17,390 bases of DNA from Caldifarciminota bacterium (GTDB taxonomy: Bacteria; Hydrothermota; Hydrothermia; B15-G9; WFZT01): positions 1-17,390 of the forward strand of contig JALXCE010000218.1 in the NCBI GenBank assembly GCA_026991055.1. The letters are read 5' to 3'. Made by a program: the position numbers and the translations under genes. How positions within the stretch are numbered: the stretch's first letter is position 1; the number at the start of each line of letters is the position of its first letter. The notes beneath the pieces were generated by a model that did not search any database, was not told the origin of the DNA, and was given only the letters and a program-made list of their open reading frames with translations. Below, in pieces: positions 1 through 6,524 of the stretch.

Positions 1-761
1 GAATCAAAGCTTACAAAGAAGGAAATTACGATAAAGCCATTGAGTACCTACACTATGCTATAAAAATTAATCCAAAGGACCCCAAGGCCTATTTATCACT
101 TTCCAGCATCTATCAGAAAGCCGGAAAGAGTGATAAGGCAAGAGAAGCCCTTAAGAAAGTTCTTGAGCTTGACCCCAACAATAAGCAGGCCCTCTACTAC
201 CTCGGCCTGATGGAAGAGGTCTCAGGTAACACAGAGGAAGCCAAGAAACACCTCGAGAAACTCGTTTCACTGGATACCACCTATGCAAGGGCCTACTTCG
301 AGCTCGGTGTTATTTACTTTAAAGAAAACAACTACGATAAGGCCTACGAAAACTTCATAAAGGCAGCGAAATTGGACAGCACAAACGCCAACGCCTGGCT
401 CAATGCCGGTGTAGCTGCCCTCAATCTCAAGAAATATAAACAGGCTATTTATGCGTTCAACAAATACATATCCTACAAGCCTAACGATAAAACCGCCTGG
501 ATCAGCCTTGGAGAGGCATACTTTGAGGAGGCGGTAAAAGATACAAACAACATCAATGAAGAGTACCTCAAAAAGGCCATTGATGCCTTCAACGAGGCCA
601 AAACCCTTGATCCCAACAACCCGGACATCTATTTCTTCCTCGGAAATACTTACAAAATCCTGGGCGAAATAGACAAAGACCCTGGTCAGAGGAAGATCTA
701 CAAAGAAAAGGCCATCGAGATGTTTAAAAAGGAGCAGGAGCTGAGGAAGGGCGGAAAATGA
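1..761 (+). CDS. TPR-repeat protein, 3' part (5' end outside window)
   Basis: The reading frame is open from the left edge (first full codon at position 3) to the TGA at 759-761, so the visible 252 residues are the C-terminal part of a longer protein. An internal ATG at 210 is not the start, because in-frame TPR sequence continues upstream of it. About six tetratricopeptide repeats are visible, with recurring units such as YDKAIEYLHYAIKINP and ARAYFELGVIYFKENNYDKA. TPRs are helical protein-binding scaffolds, so the partner cannot be read from sequence. The protein ends in a basic tail (RKGGK). Its stop overlaps the argF start as ATGA, so the two are probably co-transcribed and translationally coupled. 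The TPR assignment is firm. The cellular role is unknown, and a lipoprotein or membrane-anchored N-terminus cannot be excluded. Confidence 0.9.
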   Translation, partial: IKAYKEGNYDKAIEYLHYAIKINPKDPKAYLSLSSIYQKAGKSDKAREALKKVLELDPNNKQALYYLGLMEEVSGNTEEAKKHLEKLVSLDTTYARAYFELGVIYFKENNYDKAYENFIKAAKLDSTNANAWLNAGVAALNLKKYKQAIYAFNKYISYKPNDKTAWISLGEAYFEEAVKDTNNINEEYLKKAIDAFNEAKTLDPNNPDIYFFLGNTYKILGEIDKDPGQRKIYKEKAIEMFKKEQELRKGGK

Positions 762-1666
762 AAAGGGACTACCTTTCGGTAACAGATTTAACGAAAGATG
801 AAACAATGGCCCTCATTGAGAGGGCCATTGAACTTAAAAAAGAATCTTACAGGGGCAGGGAGTTAGAGGGTAAGACTTTTGCCCTCATATTCGAAAAGCC
901 CTCTTTGAGGACACGAACCACTTTTGAGGTTGCTATTTATCATCTTGGTGGATATCCCATTTATCTCGCCCCGGGAGATATAAAGCTTGGAGTACGTGAG
1001 CCCGTCAAGGATGTGGCCCGCAACCTTGATAAATGGGTGGATGGAATTGTGGCAAGGGTATTCGCCCACTCCACACTCGAGGAACTCGGAAAGTATGGGA
1101 AAATCCCGGTAATAAACGCACTTTCCGACTACGAACACCCATGCCAGGCACTGGCCGACTTCATGACCATTTACGAAAACGCCGGCACGTTTAATGTAAA
1201 TCTGAGCTTTATTGGAGACAGCAACAACGTCGCCAATTCCCTGATGCTTCTTTCTGCAATGTTGGGAACCAACTTTACCCTTGCACATCCTGCAGGGTAC
1301 GAACCCAATACGAAAGTTGTGGAGAAGGCCTTTGAGCTTGCACGGGAAAGTGGAGCGCTGATAAAGATCACAACCGACCCCATCGAGGCCGCAAAAGATG
1401 CCGACTTTATCTACACGGACGTATGGACTTCAATGGGCCAGGAAGCCGAACGGGAGAAGAGGCTCCATGACTTTCAGGGCTATCAGGTTAATTGGGAGCT
1501 GCTTTCCTACGCATCTTCAGATGTCAGGGTAATGCATTGCCTGCCGGCTCATCGTGGAGAAGAGATAACAGATGATGTCATTGAATCAGAACATTCTGTG
1601 GTTTTCCAGCAGGCAGAGAACAGGTTACATACGGAGAAGGCACTGTTTTTGAAATTATTTGAATGA
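758..1666 (+). CDS. argF: Ornithine carbamoyltransferase
   Basis: This cytosolic enzyme transfers the carbamoyl group from carbamoyl phosphate to ornithine, giving citrulline in arginine synthesis. The 302 residues are normal family length. The carbamoyl-phosphate motif SLRTR is at residues 49-53 inside FEKPSLRTRTTFE. HPCQ is at 127-130. The ornithine-side motif HCLPAHR is at 260-266, carrying the catalytic Cys261, and DVWTSMGQE is also typical of OTCases rather than aspartate carbamoyltransferases. The ATG overlaps the stop of the TPR gene (ATGA), and a purine-rich AGGAAGGG-like stretch lies just upstream. No other arginine genes are in the window. The gene is followed after six bases by the parS-like palindrome. 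Confidence 0.96.
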   Translation: MKRDYLSVTDLTKDETMALIERAIELKKESYRGRELEGKTFALIFEKPSLRTRTTFEVAIYHLGGYPIYLAPGDIKLGVREPVKDVARNLDKWVDGIVARVFAHSTLEELGKYGKIPVINALSDYEHPCQALADFMTIYENAGTFNVNLSFIGDSNNVANSLMLLSAMLGTNFTLAHPAGYEPNTKVVEKAFELARESGALIKITTDPIEAAKDADFIYTDVWTSMGQEAEREKRLHDFQGYQVNWELLSYASSDVRVMHCLPAHRGEEITDDVIESEHSVVFQQAENRLHTEKALFLKLFE

Positions 1667-1672
1667 AAGAGA

Positions 1673-1706
1673 GGGGGCGGGTGTTTCACGTGAAACACCC
1701 GCCCCC
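1673..1706. repeat. Perfect 34-bp palindrome between argF and rpiB
   Basis: Two 17-bp arms match perfectly with no spacer. The left arm is GGGGGCGGGTGTTTCAC (1673-1689) and the right arm (1690-1706) is its exact reverse complement. As RNA it would form a stem of about 15 bp with an ACGU loop. It lies 6 bp after the argF stop and 14 bp before the rpiB ATG. There is no T-tract on either side: AATTTAAAAAAATC follows on the + strand, and CTCTTTCATTC follows on the - strand. It is therefore not a canonical intrinsic terminator, although it could still terminate or block transcription. Its centre is the parS-like site annotated separately. Confidence 0.97.
1682..1697. promoter_or_regulatory. parS: parS-like centromere site (candidate ParB-binding site)
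   Basis: The central 16 bp of the palindrome read TGTTTCACGTGAAACA. This matches the widely conserved chromosomal parS consensus, TGTTNCACGTGAAACA, at every position. ParB loads on such sites, spreads along DNA, recruits SMC and drives origin segregation. Chromosomal parS sites cluster near the replication origin and may lie in or between unrelated genes, as here. No parA or parB gene is in the window. The site is nested in longer G+C arms (GGGGGCGGG and its complement) that are not part of the consensus. An alternative is a hairpin terminator whose loop side resembles parS by chance. Given that a palindrome is present, only eight bases need to match, so this cannot be dismissed. Confidence 0.7.
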
Positions 1707-1720
1707 AATTTAAAAAAATC

Positions 1721-2164
1721 ATGAAAATAGCAATTGGTGCAGACCATAGAGGATTCAGTCTTAAAGAGGTCCTGAAGGAATTCCTCAAAGAAAAGGGGTA
1801 CGAAGTCATTGACTTTGGCACCCACAGTGAAGAGTCCTTTGACTATCCAGACGCTGCCATACCTGCAGGTGAAGCAGTGGCGAGTGGAGAGGCTGATAGG
1901 GGTATCCTGATTTGTATGACCGGCATTGGTATGTCCATTGCAGCCAATAAGGTTAAGGGGGTGAGGGCGGCACTGGTTACAGGTATCGAGTTTGCTGAAC
2001 TCTCCCGCAGGCACAACGACGCCAATGTTATCTGTCTTCAGGGGGGATATGTTGACCCCGAGGATGCAAAGAAATTCGTTGAGGTTTTTCTAACAACCGA
2101 ATTTGAAGGTGGCCGCCACGAAAAACGTGTAAACAAGATCAAGGAATACGAATCAACCCACTAA
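1721..2164 (+). CDS. rpiB: Ribose-5-phosphate isomerase B
   Basis: RpiB (LacAB_rpiB family) interconverts ribose 5-phosphate and ribulose 5-phosphate in the pentose phosphate pathway. The 147 residues are normal length. GADHRG is at residues 6-11, the catalytic base Cys65 lies in GILICMTGIGMSIAANK, and the proton-relay His98 is in RRHNDANV. One oddity is that the residue after the catalytic cysteine is Met66, where RpiB proteins commonly have Gly (CGTGIG). The anion-binding GIGMS stretch that follows is intact. The ATG at 1721 gives the canonical N-terminus MKIAIGADHRG, but no Shine-Dalgarno is visible: the 14 bases before it are A/T-rich and directly follow the 34-bp palindrome. Expression therefore depends either on read-through from argF or on an unrecognised promoter inside argF. 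Confidence 0.95.
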   Translation: MKIAIGADHRGFSLKEVLKEFLKEKGYEVIDFGTHSEESFDYPDAAIPAGEAVASGEADRGILICMTGIGMSIAANKVKGVRAALVTGIEFAELSRRHNDANVICLQGGYVDPEDAKKFVEVFLTTEFEGGRHEKRVNKIKEYESTH

Positions 2165-2349
2165 TCACCGTTCGATTAAAACTTCATCCGGACTGAAGCC
2201 GAGGAGCCTAATCGTTTATAGATTGTGTCACATCATCTAATAAATAGGAGTTTTTGGATTCCCCCTGTGATAAAAGCAAAGTATAAATAATAACTCTGTC
2301 AGCCGACCTTCTGAAAATCCTGTTCAAAAATGGTCAATAGATTAAACGC
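2165..2349. other. Intergenic stretch, no gene recognised
   Basis: These are about 185 non-coding bases between the rpiB stop and the hairpin. They form a moderately A/T-rich region with a short imperfect fold (CTTCA at 2182-2186 against TGAAG at 2194-2198). No convincing ORF, RNA gene or promoter was found, and no downstream + strand gene would need a promoter here. Confidence 0.6.
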
Positions 2350-2390
2350 AGTGGCCGGGCCCACAAACGAAGTTTGTGGGCCCGGCCACT
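2350..2390. terminator. Long perfect hairpin, probable bidirectional terminator
   Basis: The two 19-bp arms pair perfectly: AGTGGCCGGGCCCACAAAC (2350-2368) and its reverse complement (2372-2390), with a GAA loop. It lies between the convergent genes rpiB (+) and the Asp-box gene (-), 19 bp beyond the latter's stop. That is the expected place for a terminator serving both strands. The flanks lack a real T-tract (TATTAAAAAC on the + side, GCGTTTAATC on the - side), so it is a strong-stem, tail-less type. The G+C block holds an internal GGGCCC palindrome, so alternative folds exist. Confidence 0.7.
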
Positions 2391-2409
2391 TATTAAAAAC
2401 TCTTTCACC

Positions 2410-3981
2410 TCAAATCTTCAAAAACCTCGCATAAGTGTCATCTATTTTGATGAAATAGACCCCTGGGGGTAAATCTGTGATGCGGTAATTCATTCTCCTT
2501 GCATGGAACACTCTGATCTTTCGGCCATCAAAACTGTAAATCACAGGTGGGTGCTGCGGCATCCCGTTTAAGGTGATAGAATTTTTTACCACGTTCGATT
2601 TTAATCCAATTTTCCCACCATAAACAGGGGTTTCGACCACATTCGTGGTCACCGTATCCTTTCCAAAATAGACATCCTGAGTGCCTTCACGGGTATCTGT
2701 CCATACCATAAATGGCTTCCCGTTCCATGTATCGAGACCAATGTACTCACCGATCAATCCAGACTTACTACCTGCTGCAGGGTCACTCGAAACAGACGTT
2801 ACTCGCACATTGGGAGTCCACGTTTCGCCACCATCAAAGGACTGAGTTAGATACACGTCCATCAAACGATTATGTGGGTCATTTCTCCTGTCATAGAAAA
2901 TCACTGTGATGACTCCGTTCTGATCCACATCTATCCACGGGTGAAACTGATCCCTGACGATTCCCTGAATGTCATCATTAAGTCTCGTTGGGGTACTCCA
3001 GCTATTTCCACCATCGGTTGATTTCATAAAGAAGATATCAGTTCCATTGTGAGCAGTAGAATCCATAAATACCACATAGAGATTGCCAATATATGGACTT
3101 TGAGGGCTCACATCCGCCTTAATGGCAGGATAGCTTATCACCACCAGGTCAGGATTTATCGTGTACCATCCACCATCGAAGAGGTCAGTTATAGTTCCTG
3201 GGGCAGAGAAAGTAATTCCACCATCAGTTGACTTTGTCATTTCAAGTCTGCTCATGTAATAATTCATCCAAGCAACATACACCACACCAGAATCATCTAC
3301 GGTCAGGACAGGCCACTGGACACCATAAGTTTCAGAACTTAACCTGATAAACTGGCTCCACGTCTCACCTCCATCTGTGGAGCGTGTGAAATCAATTCCC
3401 CCATTTGTATAGTCGTAAAACCTTGTCCACGCCACGTAAAGATTTCCCCGATATGGTGAATATGGAGATGCGTCACAGGTTATCCACTCCTTGTCTTCAA
3501 AAGCCGAAGTATGGGCATCAACCACTGTATATGGTCCCTGCCAGGAGACACCGCCGTCTGAAGATTTAAAGACAAAAATCCCTGATGTTGATGCATCCGA
3601 TGGTAGGGAAAGCACCACTGCATAAAAATTCCCGGAGTCATCTACCGTGATTGCAGGGTCACTGTCCCAGGCATAAGGTGTTCCTGCAAAAAGTGTATCG
3701 TGCCAGGTATTCCCTCCATCCAGCGTATATCCCACACCTACCTGTCTGTAACCAAGCCGGAAATCTCGCCACACAGCGACCATATTGAGCGAGTCTTTTG
3801 GATTAATCACAATCTGCTCTTCATTCTGAATATTGGTCGTCACACTGTTTATGCGAATGTTGAGATAATCAGTTGTAACAGTATCTGCAGGTGAAAGCAC
3901 ATTGGCAACACTTCCCGTTCCCATAATGGCAAGGGGTTTTGTGGGACTAAACACAGCTAAAATCACCAGAGTTAAAAGCAT
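2410..3981 (-). CDS. Secreted Asp-box (BNR/sialidase-fold) repeat protein with C-terminal sorting-type tail
   Basis: The 523 residues start with a short hydrophobic signal-like segment (MLLTLVILAVF) that lacks the usual leading lysines. The protein is probably exported. Six Asp-box motifs (S/T-x-D-G-G-x-T-W type) are visible at about residues 87, 141, 201, 251, 321 and 381, for example STDGGETW and SFDGGETW. They are separated by blade-like strands, indicating a six-bladed beta-propeller of the sialidase/BNR kind. No complete sialidase catalytic set can be identified, so enzymatic activity should not be assumed. Residues from about 456 to 523 resemble a T9SS/Por-type C-terminal sorting domain (YSFDGRKI, then LPPGVYFIKI and a terminal FLKI). 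The start is supported by GGGAGG at 3989-3994. The gene stands alone, diverges from the glycosyltransferase and ends at the 2350-2390 hairpin. Confidence 0.85.
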   Translation of the reverse strand: MLLTLVILAVFSPTKPLAIMGTGSVANVLSPADTVTTDYLNIRINSVTTNIQNEEQIVINPKDSLNMVAVWRDFRLGYRQVGVGYTLDGGNTWHDTLFAGTPYAWDSDPAITVDDSGNFYAVVLSLPSDASTSGIFVFKSSDGGVSWQGPYTVVDAHTSAFEDKEWITCDASPYSPYRGNLYVAWTRFYDYTNGGIDFTRSTDGGETWSQFIRLSSETYGVQWPVLTVDDSGVVYVAWMNYYMSRLEMTKSTDGGITFSAPGTITDLFDGGWYTINPDLVVISYPAIKADVSPQSPYIGNLYVVFMDSTAHNGTDIFFMKSTDGGNSWSTPTRLNDDIQGIVRDQFHPWIDVDQNGVITVIFYDRRNDPHNRLMDVYLTQSFDGGETWTPNVRVTSVSSDPAAGSKSGLIGEYIGLDTWNGKPFMVWTDTREGTQDVYFGKDTVTTNVVETPVYGGKIGLKSNVVKNSITLNGMPQHPPVIYSFDGRKIRVFHARRMNYRITDLPPGVYFIKIDDTYARFLKI

Positions 3982-4056
3982 CTCAAAACCTCCCGAAGAA
4001 TTTTTTATATGATAAGGATAGACACACGAATCTTTGTGAGATTAAAATTCAAGCCC
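3982..4056. promoter_or_regulatory. Divergent upstream region of the Asp-box gene (-) and the glycosyltransferase gene (+)
   Basis: This is a 75-bp shared region. On the - strand, GGGAGG (3989-3994) is a good Shine-Dalgarno for the Asp-box gene. An A/T-rich core at about 4001-4014 reads TATGAT on the + strand (4008-4013), and the - strand reads TATCATATAAAAAA here. Either could serve as a -10 box. No convincing -35 box was found in either direction. If 4008-4013 is the -10 box for the + strand gene, the start at 4057 fits better than the ATG at 4009. Confidence 0.4.
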
Positions 4057-5148
4057 ATGAAAATTCTGGTTATAAACTGGCAGGATATAAAAAATCCAAG
4101 AGCAGGTGGTGCGGAGGTCCATTTACATGATTTCTTTGGTAGGATTGCTAAAATGGGACACGATGTCACACTCCTCACTTCTGGATTTAAAAACGCCCCT
4201 CGAGAGGAGACAATAGACGGTATCAAGATTTACAGGATTGGTGGAAGAAACTATTTCAACTTTATCCTCCCCTTTGTCTATTGGAGAAAATTTCATGGAG
4301 AAAAATTTGACGTGGTCGTCCTTGATATAAACAAGATACCCTTTTTCACCCTCCTCCTTGAGGAAAAGCCACTTGTGGGTATTGCGCATCACCTTTTTGG
4401 TAAATCCATCTTCCTCGAAGTCCCAGTCCCCATGGCCCTTTATGTTTATCTAACAGAAACCCTCTTTTTTAAGATTGCAAGGAATCTTCCCTTTATCGCA
4501 GTTTCACCCAGCACAGCAAATGAGCTGAGAAAACGAGGAGTAAAACAGGTTGAGATTATCTATAACTGTGTTGACAGAAATAAGTACCGCCTGCTCGGTA
4601 TTCCAAAAACTCCCCATCCACTTGTGACATACCTCGGTAGAATCACAAAATACAAATCCATTGACCACCTGATTGAGGCCTTCAAAATAGTAAAGCAAAG
4701 AGTACCTGAGGCGAGACTTATGATAGTTGGTGAAGGACCTTACAGGAAGAAACTTATGGAAATGGCAAAAGGGCTGGAAGTCGAGTTTACCGGATTCGTC
4801 TCAGAAGAGGAGAAAGTTGAGATTCTAAATAAAAGCTGGGTTGTGGTAAATCCATCAGTAAAGGAAGGATGGGGACTTACAGTAATTGAGGCAAATGCCT
4901 GTGGAACGCCGGTAGTTGCGGCAAATTCTCCCGGACTAAAAGACTCGGTTAAAGATGGGGAGACCGGGATACTTTATCCTTACGGGAATATTTCAAAGCT
5001 TGCAGAAATTATCATCGATGTTTTGCGAAATAAAGATTTAAGAGAAAAACTTTCCAGAAATGCCATTGAATGGGCAAAGGCTTTTGACTGTGATGCCAAT
5101 GCCCAGAAACTTCTAAATTTTCTTCAAGCTGTTGAGAAGGCTAAATAG
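4057..5148 (+). CDS. GT4-family glycosyltransferase
   Basis: This is a probable retaining, GT-B fold glycosyltransferase of family GT4, using a nucleotide-sugar donor for polysaccharide, glycolipid or envelope glycan assembly. The specific sugar and acceptor cannot be read. I start at 4057 because MKILVINWQ is the typical first strand of the fold. The in-frame ATG at 4009 would add 16 unusual residues and has no ribosome site. From 4057 the protein has 363 residues. AGGAEVHLHDFF (residues 16-27) is the glycine-rich acceptor-domain loop. YLGRITKYKSIDHLIEAF (192-209) opens the donor domain. VGEGP (224-228) follows, then the signature E-x7-E (Glu270 and Glu278) in KEGWGLTVIEANACGTPVV. The 3' end overlaps the convergent gene downstream by 8 bp. 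Confidence 0.9.
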   Translation: MKILVINWQDIKNPRAGGAEVHLHDFFGRIAKMGHDVTLLTSGFKNAPREETIDGIKIYRIGGRNYFNFILPFVYWRKFHGEKFDVVVLDINKIPFFTLLLEEKPLVGIAHHLFGKSIFLEVPVPMALYVYLTETLFFKIARNLPFIAVSPSTANELRKRGVKQVEIIYNCVDRNKYRLLGIPKTPHPLVTYLGRITKYKSIDHLIEAFKIVKQRVPEARLMIVGEGPYRKKLMEMAKGLEVEFTGFVSEEEKVEILNKSWVVVNPSVKEGWGLTVIEANACGTPVVAANSPGLKDSVKDGETGILYPYGNISKLAEIIIDVLRNKDLREKLSRNAIEWAKAFDCDANAQKLLNFLQAVEKAK

Positions 5149-5587
5149 GCTTGATTTCCCAGATTTCAACTGCAATATCGCCGGGTAAAAATTCGGGCTC
5201 CCCCACCATTTCTGCCCTATATCCCAACTTTTTTAAAGCAGCAAACATCAGCGAGGTTGAGATATGAGGAGGAACCATGCCTTCTTTTATCAACCTTTCG
5301 GCACCCGGGAGTATTACGGGTTTGCCCATGGTGTATTTCACACGGGTGTCGGATAATTTTTCCACCTTTATGTAGTCAACGTAGCCGACTTTTCCTAAAT
5401 AATCACCAAGATTCTTGAGGACTTTGAAAACATCGGTTGAATTATCGGGATTTATCTCATTCCAGATTTCATCAAGCACAATTTCACCTGATCTCCAGAC
5501 AATTCCCCAGGTTTCCTCACCTATTTTTTCGTTGACTGCTTTATAAATTCCGTAGAGCTCAAGGTCAAAGAATTTGTCGTCTATCAT
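5141..5587 (-). CDS. Conserved protein of unknown function, possibly V4R/hydrocarbon-binding-like
   Basis: The 148-residue soluble protein has no signal peptide or membrane segment. I do not recognise the family with confidence. The layout is an N-terminal helix pair and a TWGIVWRSGEIV strand, then a VLKNLGDYLGKVGYVDY segment, and then PPHISTSLMFAALKKLGY followed by a strand ending in VEIWEI. It loosely recalls the V4R (4-vinyl reductase-like) ligand-binding fold, but the family's cysteine near the end is absent. The start is well supported by GGAGGAG seven bases upstream of the ATG. It overlaps the ThiO-like gene by 23 bp and is the last gene of the - strand operon. Its place after tenA and the FAD oxidoreductase suggests a partner or small-molecule-binding role in that step, which is inference only. 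Confidence 0.75.
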   Translation of the reverse strand: MIDDKFFDLELYGIYKAVNEKIGEETWGIVWRSGEIVLDEIWNEINPDNSTDVFKVLKNLGDYLGKVGYVDYIKVEKLSDTRVKYTMGKPVILPGAERLIKEGMVPPHISTSLMFAALKKLGYRAEMVGEPEFLPGDIAVEIWEIKPI

Positions 5588-6524
5588 TTTCTATCTCCTC
5601 CTTTAAATTTTTTGCCAGCATCGGAATAAGTCCAAAGCCTCTGCAGCCGAAACCAAAAAATGCGTAAAGATTGGACTTTAATCTTTTTACAGGCTCTGTA
5701 GCTTCCGTGCAAATAGTTGCCCATCCCCTCTCCACATCCGAATCCAGAAATGGACTTTCTCTTCTCTCAAGGTACTCAAAAACCTTTTCGTAAAACCCCT
5801 CATCCACACCCCGGGTTTTATTGGCAATATCTCCATTCAAATTAACCTCAATGCCACTATTTTCTCTGATAATAATTCGATTCTCACCCTCTGGCTTTAT
5901 GGTAAAATCCTTATCGTAGAGCACCAGGGGTTCAAAAGGCCTGTGGGGCATCAATAAAAGTGATCTAATCCAGGAAAATCTGGCTCCATCTGCCTCGATA
6001 ATGAACGGTGTTGAGGCACCGGCCGCTACAATGAATACATCACCTTTAAACTCCCCCCTCTTACTCACAACTTTCACCACCCTGTCGCTTTCCTCAACCA
6101 ACTCCAATGCCTCATTCATAACCTCAAAATTCATCCCATTTTTCTCAAGCACAATGGATGTGTAGTAACAAAAGCTATAGCCATCCACATAGACACTTTT
6201 GCCACTCGAGCCATTTAAGAGGTCTCTATGGTCGAAAATTACGGGTTTGAAATAATTCAAAGTAAACTCCTCCACTGCACGGTAAAATTCGAGGGACCGG
6301 TTGGCCTTCTGGGAAGGCCCCGACTCCCCTGTATTCTGGAAAGAGTGGAGGAGGGCACCATCCTCGGTCACTTCGATACCCTCTTCAATAGGAAAAACTC
6401 CTGTGGAGTAGCCTGTCTCTCCACTACCCACAAAGTCCTTTTCAATTACAGTAACATCGTGGTCGCGTAAAAGATAAGCGAGGGTTATTCCAGCAATTCC
6501 GCCGCCGATGATAACGATTTTCAT
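5565..6524 (-). CDS. DAO-family FAD-dependent oxidoreductase (ThiO/glycine oxidase-like)
   Basis: The 319 residues begin MKIVIIGGGIAG, a Rossmann dinucleotide-binding GxGxxG (Gly7, Gly9, Gly12), and a VIEKD acidic strand end follows. The C-terminus (FFGFGCRGFGLIPMLAKNL) matches the closing FAD-contact segment of the DAO family. Family members oxidise amines or amino acids with O2, and glycine oxidase ThiO feeds the thiamine thiazole. The gene sits directly after tenA (ATGA overlap) and close to glyA, which produces glycine, so a ThiO-like role is attractive. At about 319 residues it is roughly 50 shorter than typical ThiO, and the middle domain looks compact. A different amine or amino acid substrate is quite possible. 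The FAD enzyme call is firm, the substrate is inferred. Confidence 0.85.
   Translation of the reverse strand: MKIVIIGGGIAGITLAYLLRDHDVTVIEKDFVGSGETGYSTGVFPIEEGIEVTEDGALLHSFQNTGESGPSQKANRSLEFYRAVEEFTLNYFKPVIFDHRDLLNGSSGKSVYVDGYSFCYYTSIVLEKNGMNFEVMNEALELVEESDRVVKVVSKRGEFKGDVFIVAAGASTPFIIEADGARFSWIRSLLLMPHRPFEPLVLYDKDFTIKPEGENRIIIRENSGIEVNLNGDIANKTRGVDEGFYEKVFEYLERRESPFLDSDVERGWATICTEATEPVKRLKSNLYAFFGFGCRGFGLIPMLAKNLKEEIENDRRQIL

Noticed and set aside
267..806. Open frame of 179 codons on the - strand across the TPR gene
   Set aside because: It is antisense to clear TPR repeats and argF, shows no known motif and has no ribosome site. It is a shadow of the repeat codon pattern.
1673..1706. Canonical rho-independent terminator after argF
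   Set aside because: The stem is strong, but neither strand has a T-tract after it. The exact parS match is the more specific explanation, though a terminating role is not excluded.
2330..2434. A 34-codon + strand ORF running through the hairpin
   Set aside because: Its centre is just the palindrome read as codons, it overlaps the Asp-box gene end, and it has no ribosome site.
4009..4056. Upstream ATG as the start of the glycosyltransferase
   Set aside because: It would add 16 residues before the canonical first strand MKILVIN, with no Shine-Dalgarno, and overlaps the likely -10 region.
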